DNA of 64,000 nucleotides from Ichthyobacterium seriolicida (GTDB lineage Bacteria; Bacteroidota; Bacteroidia; Flavobacteriales; Ichthyobacteriaceae), in assembly GCF_002369955.1 (NCBI RefSeq), contig NZ_AP014564.1:683097-747096 (forward strand). Reading direction: 5' to 3'. Made by a program: the position numbers and the translations under genes. Below the pieces are notes generated by a model. It saw only the letters and a list, made by a program, of their open reading frames with translations. It searched no databases and was not told where the DNA came from. Below are positions 26,158 through 36,086 of the stretch, piece after piece; positions within the stretch are counted from its first letter, which is position 1, and each line of letters begins with the position of its first letter.

Positions 26158-27120
26158 ATGAAGGTGTATCGTTCATTAGATAAATTTAAGCCTGTAAAAA
26201 ATGCCGTTCTTACAGTTGGGGTATTCGATGGAGTTCACTTTGGTCACAGAGAAATAATAAGAGAATTAAATCGCATATCTTATGAGGTTGATGGAGAGTC
26301 AGTATTATTTACTTTTTTCCCTCATCCTAGAATAGTTTTAGAAGAAAATAGTGATATCAAACTTCTAAATACGTTAGAAGAGAAAATAGAACTATTGGAG
26401 AAAATAGGATTACAACACCTTATAATATATCCTTTCACTAGGGAGTTTTCTAATTTTAGCACCTCTAAATACATAGAGGAGATACTGGTAAATAAGATTA
26501 AACTTAAAACTCTCGTAGTAGGTTATAATCATCGTTTTGGCAAAAATAGAGAAGGGGATTATAATAATCTTATCAAATATTCTAGAGCATGTGGTTTTGA
26601 TATTGAAAGGGTTCAAGAGAGAAAAAATCAAGAGGTTTTGATCAGCTCTACTAAAGCAAGGATAGCTGTTGAGAGGGGAGAGTTTAGTTTGGCTAAAAAA
26701 ATTCTGAGTTATGATTTCTATATAACAGGTAGAGTTGTAGGAGGAAATAAGATAGGGCATCAAATAGGTATTCCTACGGCTAATATACATATAGAGGATA
26801 AAAATAAATTACTGCCAAGTAATGGGGTCTATGCTGTGAGAGTAATCTTAGATGATGATATTTTTAATGGAATGCTAAATATAGGTTTTAATCCAACCGT
26901 GTATTTAGAGTCTGATACCAATTCTAAGGTAGAAGTTCACATTTTTGATTTTAACAGAGATATATACGGTTCTAATATTAAGGTAGAATTCATAGAATTT
27001 ATAAGGGAAGAGAAGAAGTTTCCAGATTTGGAATCATTGAGATGTCAACTGTTAATGGATAAGGAAATTGTTTTAAACAAGTTAATCCATAGTGATAGAA
27101 AAGACAAAATAATATTGTAA
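26158..27120 (+). CDS. ribF: Bifunctional riboflavin kinase / FAD synthetase
   Basis: RibF phosphorylates riboflavin to FMN and adenylylates FMN to FAD. The 320-residue protein has the N-terminal nucleotidyltransferase motif GVFDGVHFGH (21-30), FFPHPR, and GYNHRFGKNREGD with the ISSTKAR segment. The C-terminal kinase domain has GHQIGIPTANI and FNGMLNIGFNPT, then EVHIFDFNRDIYG. ATG 26158 starts the protein at MKVYRS, the family start; an in-frame GTG at 26137 overlaps the previous stop codon. It is followed by the FAH-family gene after 2 bp. Confidence 0.96.
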   Translation: MKVYRSLDKFKPVKNAVLTVGVFDGVHFGHREIIRELNRISYEVDGESVLFTFFPHPRIVLEENSDIKLLNTLEEKIELLEKIGLQHLIIYPFTREFSNFSTSKYIEEILVNKIKLKTLVVGYNHRFGKNREGDYNNLIKYSRACGFDIERVQERKNQEVLISSTKARIAVERGEFSLAKKILSYDFYITGRVVGGNKIGHQIGIPTANIHIEDKNKLLPSNGVYAVRVILDDDIFNGMLNIGFNPTVYLESDTNSKVEVHIFDFNRDIYGSNIKVEFIEFIREEKKFPDLESLRCQLLMDKEIVLNKLIHSDRKDKIIL

Positions 27121-27122
27121 AA

Positions 27123-27722
27123 ATGAAGATAATATGTGTAGTCTCAAATTATAGAGAACACATTTTGGAAGCGGATGATCATCTTTGTGAGGGACCAATA
27201 TTTTTTTTAAAACCAGACAGTTCTATTTTGCTAAAGGGGAGACCCTTTTTTATACCCGAATTTTCAGATTCTATATTTCACAATGTGGGGTTGTTGGTAA
27301 AAATAAATAGAATAGGGAAATATATATCAAAAGAATTTGCTCATAAGTACTATGATGAAATAGGCTTGGGAGTAGATTTTACTGCCACAGATGTATTAGA
27401 TAAACTAAGAAGAGATTATTTGCCCTGGGAAAAATCTAAATGTTTTGACGGCTCGATGGTAATAGGTAAATTTATAGACAAGAAGAATCTAATAAATGAT
27501 TTCAGTTTATTAAAAAATGGTTTAGAGGTCCAGCGTGGGAATATAAATGATATGATTTTTAGTATAAATGATATAATATCACATGTATCTAAGTTTATGA
27601 CAATGAAAATAGGTGATATTATTTTTACAGGCACTCCTTTTGGTTCATCTATAGTTAAGCCCAATGATTTATTAGTAGGCAGATTAGAAGGCGAGCAAAT
27701 GTTTGAGATAAAAATAAAATGA
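27123..27722 (+). CDS. FAH-family hydrolase with degenerate metal site
   Basis: The 199-residue protein has the fumarylacetoacetate hydrolase fold (small acylpyruvase type): GRPFFIPEFSDSIFHNVGLL, INRIGKYISKEFAHKYYDEI, GLGVDFTATDVLDKLR, and the C-terminal GDIIFTGTPFGSS. Canonical members carry HxExE in the first of these, and both Glu bind the catalytic Mg2+. Here the segment reads HNVGL, with both Glu replaced (by Asn and Gly), while the later Asp in GVDFTA remains. Flavobacterial homologues in my memory read HHEVE at this place. The protein is probably inactive as a metal-dependent hydrolase or has changed function. It is cotranscribed with ribF and the phosphohexomutase gene. Confidence 0.85.
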   Translation: MKIICVVSNYREHILEADDHLCEGPIFFLKPDSSILLKGRPFFIPEFSDSIFHNVGLLVKINRIGKYISKEFAHKYYDEIGLGVDFTATDVLDKLRRDYLPWEKSKCFDGSMVIGKFIDKKNLINDFSLLKNGLEVQRGNINDMIFSINDIISHVSKFMTMKIGDIIFTGTPFGSSIVKPNDLLVGRLEGEQMFEIKIK

Positions 27723-27749
27723 TGAATAATCTAGTTTAATCTTTTTGTT

Positions 27750-29459
27750 ATGGAGTACAATGATGCGATATCTAAAGCTAAGACTTGGTTGACACAACCA
27801 TATGACTTAGAGACTAGAAGAGAAGTAGAAAAGCTCATTTTAAGTGATCCTGAAGAGTTAAGAGAATCATTTTATAAAAACTTGAATTTTGGAACGGGTG
27901 GCATTAGAGGGATTATGGGAGTGGGGACTAATAGAATAAATAGATATACACTAGGAATAGTCACTCAGGGGCTGAGTAATTATTTATTTAAATACTACGG
28001 CGACGATCACTTATTAAGTGTGGCAGTAGCATATGATTGTAGGAATAATAGTAGAAATCTTGCTGAGAGTGTTGCTGAAGTTCTATCGGCAAATGGCGTA
28101 AGAGTTTTCATATTCGATGATATACGACCAACGCCAGAATTATCTTTTGCTATAAGGCATCTTAAGTGCAATGCAGGCATAGTCATCACTGCTTCACATA
28201 ATCCTCCAGAGTACAATGGTTACAAGGTATATTGGAATGATGGCGCTCAAGTTGTTCCGCCTAATGACAGAAATATTACAAAGGAGATAGACAGTTTAGA
28301 TATAAAAGATGTAAAATTTGTAAATAAAAAATCACTTATTACTAAGATAGGCAGAGATATCGACGATCTTTTTTTAGAGGAAGCAATCGAGAACACTTGT
28401 TTTTCAGTTAGAGGAAAGGAAGATTTAAAAATAGTTTTCACTCCCATACATGGGACTGCTACTAATATTCTGCCACAGGCCTTAGAAAGAGCTGGTTTTA
28501 CACAAGTATATACTGTTGAAGATCAGATGAAAGCCGATGGTAATTTCCCTACGGTAAAATCTCCTAATCCTGAAGAGAGAGAGGCCTTAAATATGGCGAT
28601 ATCTCTAGGAGAGAGTAAAAAGGCAGATTTGATAATAGGCACCGATCCAGATGCAGATAGAGTTGGGATAGGTGTTAGGGATTTAGAAGGAAATATTATT
28701 CTGTTAGATGGGAATCAGACTGGAGCAGTTATGGTTGATTTTTTACTCTCTAAATTACAATCTAGTGGAAGGTTAGTTGGGAAGAATTTCATAGCTATTA
28801 GTATAGTTACTAGTGATATAATTAAGAGTATAGCCGATAATTTTGGAGTAGATTGTAAAAGGGTATTTACTGGGTTTAAATGGATAGGCAATGAGGTTAG
28901 ATTACTAGAAGGTAAATCTAAATTTATCATAGGTGTAGAAGAGAGTTATGGTTATATGATAGGGGATTTTCTTAGAGATAAAGACGCTGTAACTTCATCT
29001 TTATTAATTTGTGAAATAGCTGCTGAAGCCAAACAAAGAGGAGAGAGTTTTTATTTAAGGTTGATAGAATTGTACAGAAAATACGGATATCATCAAGAAA
29101 AACTTCTTTCGATTACTAAAAATGGAATGGTTGGCACTGAAAAGATATTGAGCATCATGTCAAGATTTAGAAATGCTCCTCTTGATAAAATAGATGGATC
29201 TAGAGTAGTAAAGATAATAGATTATGAAGAAGATAATAATCCAAATGGAGATAGTATCTTACCAAAATCAAATGTTATAGTGTTAAAAACTGCTGACCAA
29301 AGCAAAGTGTCAATTAGGCCATCAGGCACGGAGCCTAAGATAAAGTTTTATTTATCTATAAAGAGCAAAATGGATGAGTTAGATTTAAAGACTACAGTTG
29401 AAAATGGCACTAGAAAGCTCGACAGAATAACAAAAGAGCTATTAGAATATATAGATTAG
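27750..29459 (+). CDS. Phospho-sugar mutase (phosphoglucomutase/phosphomannomutase)
   Basis: This 569-residue alpha-D-phosphohexomutase interconverts hexose 1- and 6-phosphates. Domain 1 has the phosphoserine loop TASHNPPEYNG (Ser149), domain 2 the Mg-binding loop GTDPDADRVG, domain 3 the sugar-specificity loop GVEESYGYMIGD, and domain 4 the phosphate-binding RPSGTEPKIKFY. The N-terminal GTGGIRGIMGVGTNRIN is typical of the PGM2-like group common in Bacteroidetes. The GEESYG-type loop fits glucose or mannose substrates. It lies 27 bp after the FAH-family gene and is followed by a very strong terminator. Confidence 0.95.
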   Translation: MEYNDAISKAKTWLTQPYDLETRREVEKLILSDPEELRESFYKNLNFGTGGIRGIMGVGTNRINRYTLGIVTQGLSNYLFKYYGDDHLLSVAVAYDCRNNSRNLAESVAEVLSANGVRVFIFDDIRPTPELSFAIRHLKCNAGIVITASHNPPEYNGYKVYWNDGAQVVPPNDRNITKEIDSLDIKDVKFVNKKSLITKIGRDIDDLFLEEAIENTCFSVRGKEDLKIVFTPIHGTATNILPQALERAGFTQVYTVEDQMKADGNFPTVKSPNPEEREALNMAISLGESKKADLIIGTDPDADRVGIGVRDLEGNIILLDGNQTGAVMVDFLLSKLQSSGRLVGKNFIAISIVTSDIIKSIADNFGVDCKRVFTGFKWIGNEVRLLEGKSKFIIGVEESYGYMIGDFLRDKDAVTSSLLICEIAAEAKQRGESFYLRLIELYRKYGYHQEKLLSITKNGMVGTEKILSIMSRFRNAPLDKIDGSRVVKIIDYEEDNNPNGDSILPKSNVIVLKTADQSKVSIRPSGTEPKIKFYLSIKSKMDELDLKTTVENGTRKLDRITKELLEYID

Positions 29460-29508
29460 ATGATCAACAAGTAGAAATATTTAGTGATACACGTATTATT
29501 AATGTACA

Positions 29509-29555
29509 AAAGCTAGCAGACACAGAATATGTCTGCTAGCTTTATGTTTTTTTTC
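29509..29555 (+). terminator. Strong terminator after the phosphohexomutase gene
   Basis: AAAGCTAGCAGACA and TGTCTGCTAGCTTT form a perfect 14-bp stem with a 7-nt loop, followed by ATG and a run of nine T. It closes the ribF-FAH-mutase operon and faces the convergent T9SS gene. Confidence 0.92.
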
Positions 29556-29592
29556 GCAGAGCTCACAGTTAGAACTGGTAATAGTATGTTGT

Positions 29593-30156
29593 TTAATTCT
29601 TAATTATCTTAAACGATGCAGATAAGGTGTTTCCGTCGGTTATATGCATAATATACCCTGCAGTTGGAAAATCTTGTAAATCTACTTGAGTTAGATTTGA
29701 AGTTATATCTTTATTCAAAAGTAGTTTTCCGTCATAGCTATATATCTTGTATTTAATCCTTTGGCTGAGTAAAGTCTCCATATCTCCCTCTGAGTTAATT
29801 CCATCTATTTCTATTGTCAGAAGATCAACAACAGGATTAGGATAGACTTTGAAGTTTCCTTCTGGAAAGGTTGGTTTGATAAGTTCATCGTCAGATATAG
29901 GATCATCTCCTAGAATCTCAAATAATTCAAAAGAATGTTGAATACCTTCGTGTACGGTAGTGCCATCTTCCCCTTCAAGGGTATTAAAGAACAGTTGTCC
30001 TAGGCTATAACTAAAGCTGCCAGCAGAGTTGCTAGCTGTACCTCCCGACGAATTGAATGATTGCTGAGCTCTAGATGATAAAGAGCAAGACAATAATACT
30101 ACAAGACAAGAAATAAGAAACCTATTAGGGATAACATTAACTTTTTGTAAGAACAT
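29593..30156 (-). CDS. Secreted protein with T9SS type A sorting domain
   Basis: This 187-residue protein has a signal peptide (cleavage after SSRAQ or so), then a Gly/Ser-rich stretch (QQSFNSSGGTASNSAGSFSY) and a typical type A C-terminal sorting domain from about residue 100: FKVYPNPVVDLLTIEI, the YKIYSYDGKLLL strand, DLQDFPTAGYIMHITDG and the terminal SASFKIIKN. It is therefore predicted to cross the outer membrane through the type IX secretion system. The cargo portion is tiny (about 75 residues) with no catalytic motif; the same short arrangement is common in flavobacterial proteins of unknown role. Confidence 0.9.
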   Translation of the reverse strand: MFLQKVNVIPNRFLISCLVVLLSCSLSSRAQQSFNSSGGTASNSAGSFSYSLGQLFFNTLEGEDGTTVHEGIQHSFELFEILGDDPISDDELIKPTFPEGNFKVYPNPVVDLLTIEIDGINSEGDMETLLSQRIKYKIYSYDGKLLLNKDITSNLTQVDLQDFPTAGYIMHITDGNTLSASFKIIKN

Positions 30157-30195
30157 AACTAGCCTTTTTTTATATCAAAACCTCTCCACTGTATG

Positions 30196-30203
30196 CAAAG
30201 GTA
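30196..30203 (-). promoter_or_regulatory. Probable -7 box (TACCTTTG) of the T9SS cargo gene
   Basis: It matches TAnnTTTG exactly on the minus strand, 40 nt upstream of the start codon; an A/T tract lies immediately upstream of the box. The divergent Smr gene starts 74 bp away. Confidence 0.5.
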
Positions 30204-30276
30204 AAACTTTTTTTTTAAAAAACCTTTTTTAGGGGGGCGAAAATATGTACTTTGGTCATTCTTTTTTTAACTAAAG

Positions 30277-30816
30277 ATGAGTTCAAAATCACGAAACCTA
30301 AAAATAGGTGATAAAGTGTCGGTTATAGATGACGATTTAGATGGGATCATAGTAAGCATAGTAGATGATAATATCTCATTTGTAAGTGATGATGGGATGC
30401 AGTTTGAATGTTTGGTAAATGAGTTAGTTCTCTGTGAAGATTTAACTAAACATTGTGTTGATACAAAGAAATATTTTAGCAGTAAGGATTTTGAGGTTCG
30501 TGATAAACCTAATTTTAAAAAATCACGGTCCAAACTCATAGAGATTGATTTACATATAGAAACTACAGCGGGTAAGTATGTAAATTTATCTAATTCAGAA
30601 ATTATTAGACTGCAAATATCACTAGCAAGAGAGAGATTGGATGAGGCTATAGAGTTGGATATAGAACAAGTGGTATTTATACACGGTGTGGGAAATGGTA
30701 CTTTGAAATGTGAATTATCCAAATTATTTAGATCTAATTACAGTGGTATTGTAAAATACAATGATGCTCCATTGCACGTTTATGGTAGAGGAGCGACTAC
30801 TGTACACATATTATGA
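30277..30816 (+). CDS. Smr domain-containing protein
   Basis: The 179-residue protein is divided into an N-terminal small beta-barrel (LKIGDKVSVIDDDLDGIIVS through FECLVNELVL, about 8-50) and a C-terminal Smr domain (about 85-179) with the IDLH motif, the HGVGNGTLK motif that gives the family its nuclease or nucleic-acid-binding activity, and a terminal GATTVHIL strand. This N-KOW-like plus Smr arrangement is typical for a Bacteroidetes protein distinct from full MutS2, which lacks here the MutS ATPase. The substrate is unknown. It starts a unit divergent from the T9SS gene. Confidence 0.88.
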   Translation: MSSKSRNLKIGDKVSVIDDDLDGIIVSIVDDNISFVSDDGMQFECLVNELVLCEDLTKHCVDTKKYFSSKDFEVRDKPNFKKSRSKLIEIDLHIETTAGKYVNLSNSEIIRLQISLARERLDEAIELDIEQVVFIHGVGNGTLKCELSKLFRSNYSGIVKYNDAPLHVYGRGATTVHIL

Positions 30817-30954
30817 TTGGTTTGATTTTTTATTTAAAAGATATACATTTGTCCCTCGAATTTTCTTCATTTGTGCGATATTATTTGTTTTTGTGAGCAG
30901 ATAGGAAAGGTTGTTTATGTGTAGTTTTTTCATTTGCTATATACTGAGTTTAAG

Positions 30955-31158
30955 ATGATAAACATAACGGTAAATGGTAAGCCCATGTCGGTATCTCCCG
31001 ATACTACTGTGTCGGATTTATTATCTGAGATGGGTGTAGAGGAGTGTGGAACTGCGGTAGCTTTTTCTAATGAGATTTTATCGAGCGCTCTATGGTCTAA
31101 GCAAACATTTAAGGATAATGATAAAATGATTGTAATAAGGGCAATTCAAGGTGGTTGA
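30955..31158 (+). CDS. thiS: Sulfur carrier protein ThiS
   Basis: ThiS is the ubiquitin-like carrier that brings sulfur to the thiazole of thiamine as a C-terminal thiocarboxylate. The 67-residue protein begins MINITVNGKPMSVSPDTTVS and ends with the required GG (IRAIQGG). ATG 30955 is chosen; a TTG 21 nt upstream would add residues not found in the family. It is followed 18 bp later by thiC. The 139-bp leader contains no recognisable TPP riboswitch (no CTGAGA and no ACCTGATCTGGATAATGCC-like segment). Confidence 0.93.
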   Translation: MINITVNGKPMSVSPDTTVSDLLSEMGVEECGTAVAFSNEILSSALWSKQTFKDNDKMIVIRAIQGG

Positions 31159-33033
<1,875 letters not shown>

Positions 33034-33128
33034 AGAAAATAAGTGTTTTTTTTGATCATTTCAGATTTGTGATAATAATTCAATCCCAAAATTTACCTTA
33101 AATAGAGTTTGTGCAAAAATAAAATCAT

Positions 33129-34490
33129 ATGATGAAAAATAAGTTTTTGGTTGTTGGTAATGGAGCGAGAGAGAGTGCATTTGCTATTAATCTTTCCAGC
33201 GATAGTATTGTATATGCTGTTATACAACATAAAAACCCCACTATAGTAGAATGTGTGCAAAATACGCATGGAAAATATTTAGTAGCTGATGTGAACGATC
33301 CTGATGTGGTCTTAAATTTTGCCAGAGATAATGAAATAGATTATGTCTTTGTAAGTTCTGATCAGCCTTTGGCTAATGGAGTTGTCGATGTATTATTAGA
33401 AAATAATATAAGAGCCATAGGCGGAACAAAAGAGGCCACTAGAATAGAGTGGGATAAAATTTATTCTATCGATTTAGTCAAGAAGGTCTGTGGTGAGTGT
33501 GTGCCCTTTTACTTAGTGGTATCTAATGATAAAGAGTTAGTAGATGCAGTAGAAGAATTCAAAAAAAGAAGATTAGATATAGTTGTAAAACCACAGGGTT
33601 TGACAGGTGGCAAAGGGGTGAAGTTAATGCCTAATCACTTAAAAAAATATGAGGATTGTATAGATTACTCTAGGATATTACTAAAAAATAATCCTACTGA
33701 GAGGGTATTACTCGTAGAGAAATTAGATGGTATAGAATTTACTATTATGGGTTTTACCGATGGTGAAAACTTAGTATTATCTCCTGCTTCGTATGATTAT
33801 CCATATAGGCATGAGAATGATTTGGGAGATGGAACAGGTGGAATGGGATGTTTCACAAATTCGGAATTAAAACTTCCTTTTATGAGTGACAGTGATTTGG
33901 ATCAATGCAAAGAGATAATGAAAAAGACATTGTCGGAGATGAGAGAGAGAAATTTAAATTTCAATGGGATTTTGAATGGTGGCTTTTTCAAGACCAAAGA
34001 TGGAATAAAATTTATGGAGTACAATGGGAGATTTGGAGATCCAGAAGCCATGAACGTGTTGAGTGTTTTAAACGAACCATTATCTACAGTATTAGAGAAT
34101 ATATGGCATAAGAAGATATCTGAAGATAATATAACTTTTGTGGGCAAGGCAAGTGTAGTTAAATATTTGGTGGCTAAGGAATATCCTCAAAAAAGTGAGT
34201 CTGAAACGTTATTTTCCATAAAAAAAGAGGAAATGTCCAAATTCGGGATCTCAATATTTTGTTCTTTTTGTGAAGAATTGGGCAATAGAGGCGCTTATAC
34301 TGAGTATAAAACGTTAAAGACATCTAGAGTTATAGCATTTGGTTGTATTTCAGAGGATATAGAATCTGCTTCAGATTTGATTAATGAAGCAATTGAAAAA
34401 TATGTCATGAGGCAAGGTCTAGAATTTAGAAGAGATATTGGTTCTAGAGAAAACTTGATCCTTTTGTCAGAAAAGGCATCTAAGTATTGA
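33129..34490 (+). CDS. purD: Phosphoribosylamine--glycine ligase, archaeal-like form
   Basis: PurD (GAR synthetase) ligates glycine to phosphoribosylamine in purine synthesis. The 453-residue protein has the ATP-grasp layout, but its motifs differ from the usual bacterial ones: GNGARESAF (10-18) where most bacteria have GSGGREHA, ATRIEWDK (about 103-110), KPQGLTGGKGVKL (154-166) where bacteria have KADGLAAGKGV, and MEYNGRFGDPEAM near the C-terminal half. These variants are those I know from archaeal PurD (GSGAREHA, IEWSK, KPxGLTGGKGVKV), which suggests transfer. It stands alone between thiC and ricT. Two adjacent ATG codons (33129, 33132) could start it. Confidence 0.85.
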   Translation: MMKNKFLVVGNGARESAFAINLSSDSIVYAVIQHKNPTIVECVQNTHGKYLVADVNDPDVVLNFARDNEIDYVFVSSDQPLANGVVDVLLENNIRAIGGTKEATRIEWDKIYSIDLVKKVCGECVPFYLVVSNDKELVDAVEEFKKRRLDIVVKPQGLTGGKGVKLMPNHLKKYEDCIDYSRILLKNNPTERVLLVEKLDGIEFTIMGFTDGENLVLSPASYDYPYRHENDLGDGTGGMGCFTNSELKLPFMSDSDLDQCKEIMKKTLSEMRERNLNFNGILNGGFFKTKDGIKFMEYNGRFGDPEAMNVLSVLNEPLSTVLENIWHKKISEDNITFVGKASVVKYLVAKEYPQKSESETLFSIKKEEMSKFGISIFCSFCEELGNRGAYTEYKTLKTSRVIAFGCISEDIESASDLINEAIEKYVMRQGLEFRRDIGSRENLILLSEKASKY

Positions 34491-34585
34491 GTAGTTATTA
34501 TCCACAGGATTGTTTTACTTGTGAAGTATATTTTGTTTTAGTCTATTGGTAGACAGATGGTGGATTTTTTTAAAAAAATCTAAAA

Positions 34586-35614
34586 ATGGGTTGTTCGAGT
34601 TGTTCTCAAGATGGGCGAAGTCCTATAGGATGTAAAAATAATGGGTATTGCAACTCAGGGGGATGTTCCAAATTAAATGTATTTAACTGGTTTTCTAATA
34701 TGAAATTGCCAGAATCTGATCCCGTGTTCAACTGTGTGGAGGTTCGTTTTAAAAACGATAGAAAACAATTCTTCAAGAATAGCGAAAATCTAAAAATTCG
34801 AGTGGGCGAGGCTGTAGTAGTACAAGCTGATATGGGTTATGATATTGGAACTGTCAGCATTGTTGGAGAATTAGCTCGTATGCAAATGCGCAAAAAAAAG
34901 GTCAAAGAAGATGATGGCTCCATAAATGAAATACTTAGAAAAGCTTCTGAAAAAGATATAGAAAAATGGCAAGAGGTTAAAGCTAAAGAGGATAATACTC
35001 TATTTGTAGGTCGTTGCATTGTAGGAGATTTAAGTCTGAAAATGAAAATATCTGATGTGGAATATCAAGCAGATAATACTAAAGCATTTTTTTATTATAC
35101 ATCAGAGAAAAGAGTAGATTTTCGTATTTTGATAAAAGAGTTAGCAGTTCGTTTTAGGGTTAGAATAGAGATGAAACAGCTAAATCAAAGACAAGAGTCG
35201 GCTCTTGTTGGAGGTATTGGATCTTGTGGAAGGGAATTGTGTTGTAGCACATGGCTTACAGAGTTTAAATCTGTGAATACCAAGGCTATAAAATATCAAC
35301 AACTCTCTTTAAATCCAGAAAGGGTAATGGGGCAATGTGGAAAATTAAAATGCTGTCTGAATTATGAATTGGATTCCTATGCCAGTGTGTTGAAGACATT
35401 CCCTAAAGAGTCAAAACTATATACGACCAAGGGAGTTGCTCTGTTTAGCAAGATGGATATCTTAAAAGATATAATGTGGTTTTACTATAAAGATGATAGT
35501 GATTCAGGACTTTTTAAAATAAAGAAAGAGGATGTGCACGATATGGTAAATAAAAACAAAATGGGTAAAAAAGTCATATCCTTAGAGGACTACGCCATAA
35601 CGGATGATGTATAA
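34586..35614 (+). CDS. ricT: RicT/PSP1 family regulatory protein
   Basis: The 342-residue protein has the PSP1 domain found in RicT (YaaT), which in Bacillus forms an Fe-S-containing complex affecting RNase Y-dependent mRNA processing. A cysteine-rich N-terminus (C3, C6, C16, C22, C27) precedes the PSP1 core, which includes VRVGEAVVVQ-like residues, LAVRFRVRIEMKQLNQRQES and the cysteine motifs GSCGRELCCSTW and GQCGKLKCCLNYE. In Flavobacteriia it is the regular upstream neighbour of gldH, as here (18-bp gap). An RNase Y gene lies in the same window at 22216, so a functional partner is present; the link is inferred from Bacillus. Confidence 0.9.
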   Translation: MGCSSCSQDGRSPIGCKNNGYCNSGGCSKLNVFNWFSNMKLPESDPVFNCVEVRFKNDRKQFFKNSENLKIRVGEAVVVQADMGYDIGTVSIVGELARMQMRKKKVKEDDGSINEILRKASEKDIEKWQEVKAKEDNTLFVGRCIVGDLSLKMKISDVEYQADNTKAFFYYTSEKRVDFRILIKELAVRFRVRIEMKQLNQRQESALVGGIGSCGRELCCSTWLTEFKSVNTKAIKYQQLSLNPERVMGQCGKLKCCLNYELDSYASVLKTFPKESKLYTTKGVALFSKMDILKDIMWFYYKDDSDSGLFKIKKEDVHDMVNKNKMGKKVISLEDYAITDDV

Positions 35615-35632
35615 GTATTAATTGAGACTTTT

Positions 35633-36085
35633 ATGTTTTGGTTTTTTATTTTTTTTGTTATTACTGCCTGTAAGAATGATGTAATTTACCATCGGGATTA
35701 TGTAATTGAAGGCGGATGGGTTAAGGATAGTATAGTTTCTTTTTCTTTTGAGATAAAAGATATAAAGAATAAAAAGGATATATTTATACACCTTAAAAAT
35801 AATGATGAATACGAGTTTAGTAACTTGTACTTTTTCACTAAAATGATTACCCCAAAAGGGGTGGTTATAAGGGACACTTTAGAATATGAGATGACAGATA
35901 TAAATGGTAAATGGTTGGGCTCTGGAATATTTGGGGGCATACAAAACATTCTTATCTATAAGAGTTTTTTCAGTTTTAATGATGTGGGTTTGTATAATTT
36001 GCATTTGCAGCAAGGTATGAGAAGAGATATTTTGAAAGGGATAGAAGAGGTTGGGTTGAGAGTAACCGATTCAGATGTAGAGTAA
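35633..36085 (+). CDS. gldH: Gliding motility lipoprotein GldH
   Basis: GldH is one of the lipoproteins needed for gliding in Flavobacterium. The 150-residue protein has a short signal with lipobox FVITAC (Cys13), followed by DVIYHRDYVIEGGWVKDSIV and the conserved C-terminal half with KWLGSGIFGGIQNILIYK and GLYNLHLQQGMR. Length and gene order (ricT upstream, PBP1A downstream) both match the known flavobacterial locus. It stops 1 bp before the GTG start of the PBP gene. Confidence 0.93.
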   Translation: MFWFFIFFVITACKNDVIYHRDYVIEGGWVKDSIVSFSFEIKDIKNKKDIFIHLKNNDEYEFSNLYFFTKMITPKGVVIRDTLEYEMTDINGKWLGSGIFGGIQNILIYKSFFSFNDVGLYNLHLQQGMRRDILKGIEEVGLRVTDSDVE

Positions 36086-36086
36086 A

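Noticed and set aside
30817-30954. TPP riboswitch before thiS
   Set aside because: None of the conserved TPP-aptamer segments could be found in the 138-nt leader.
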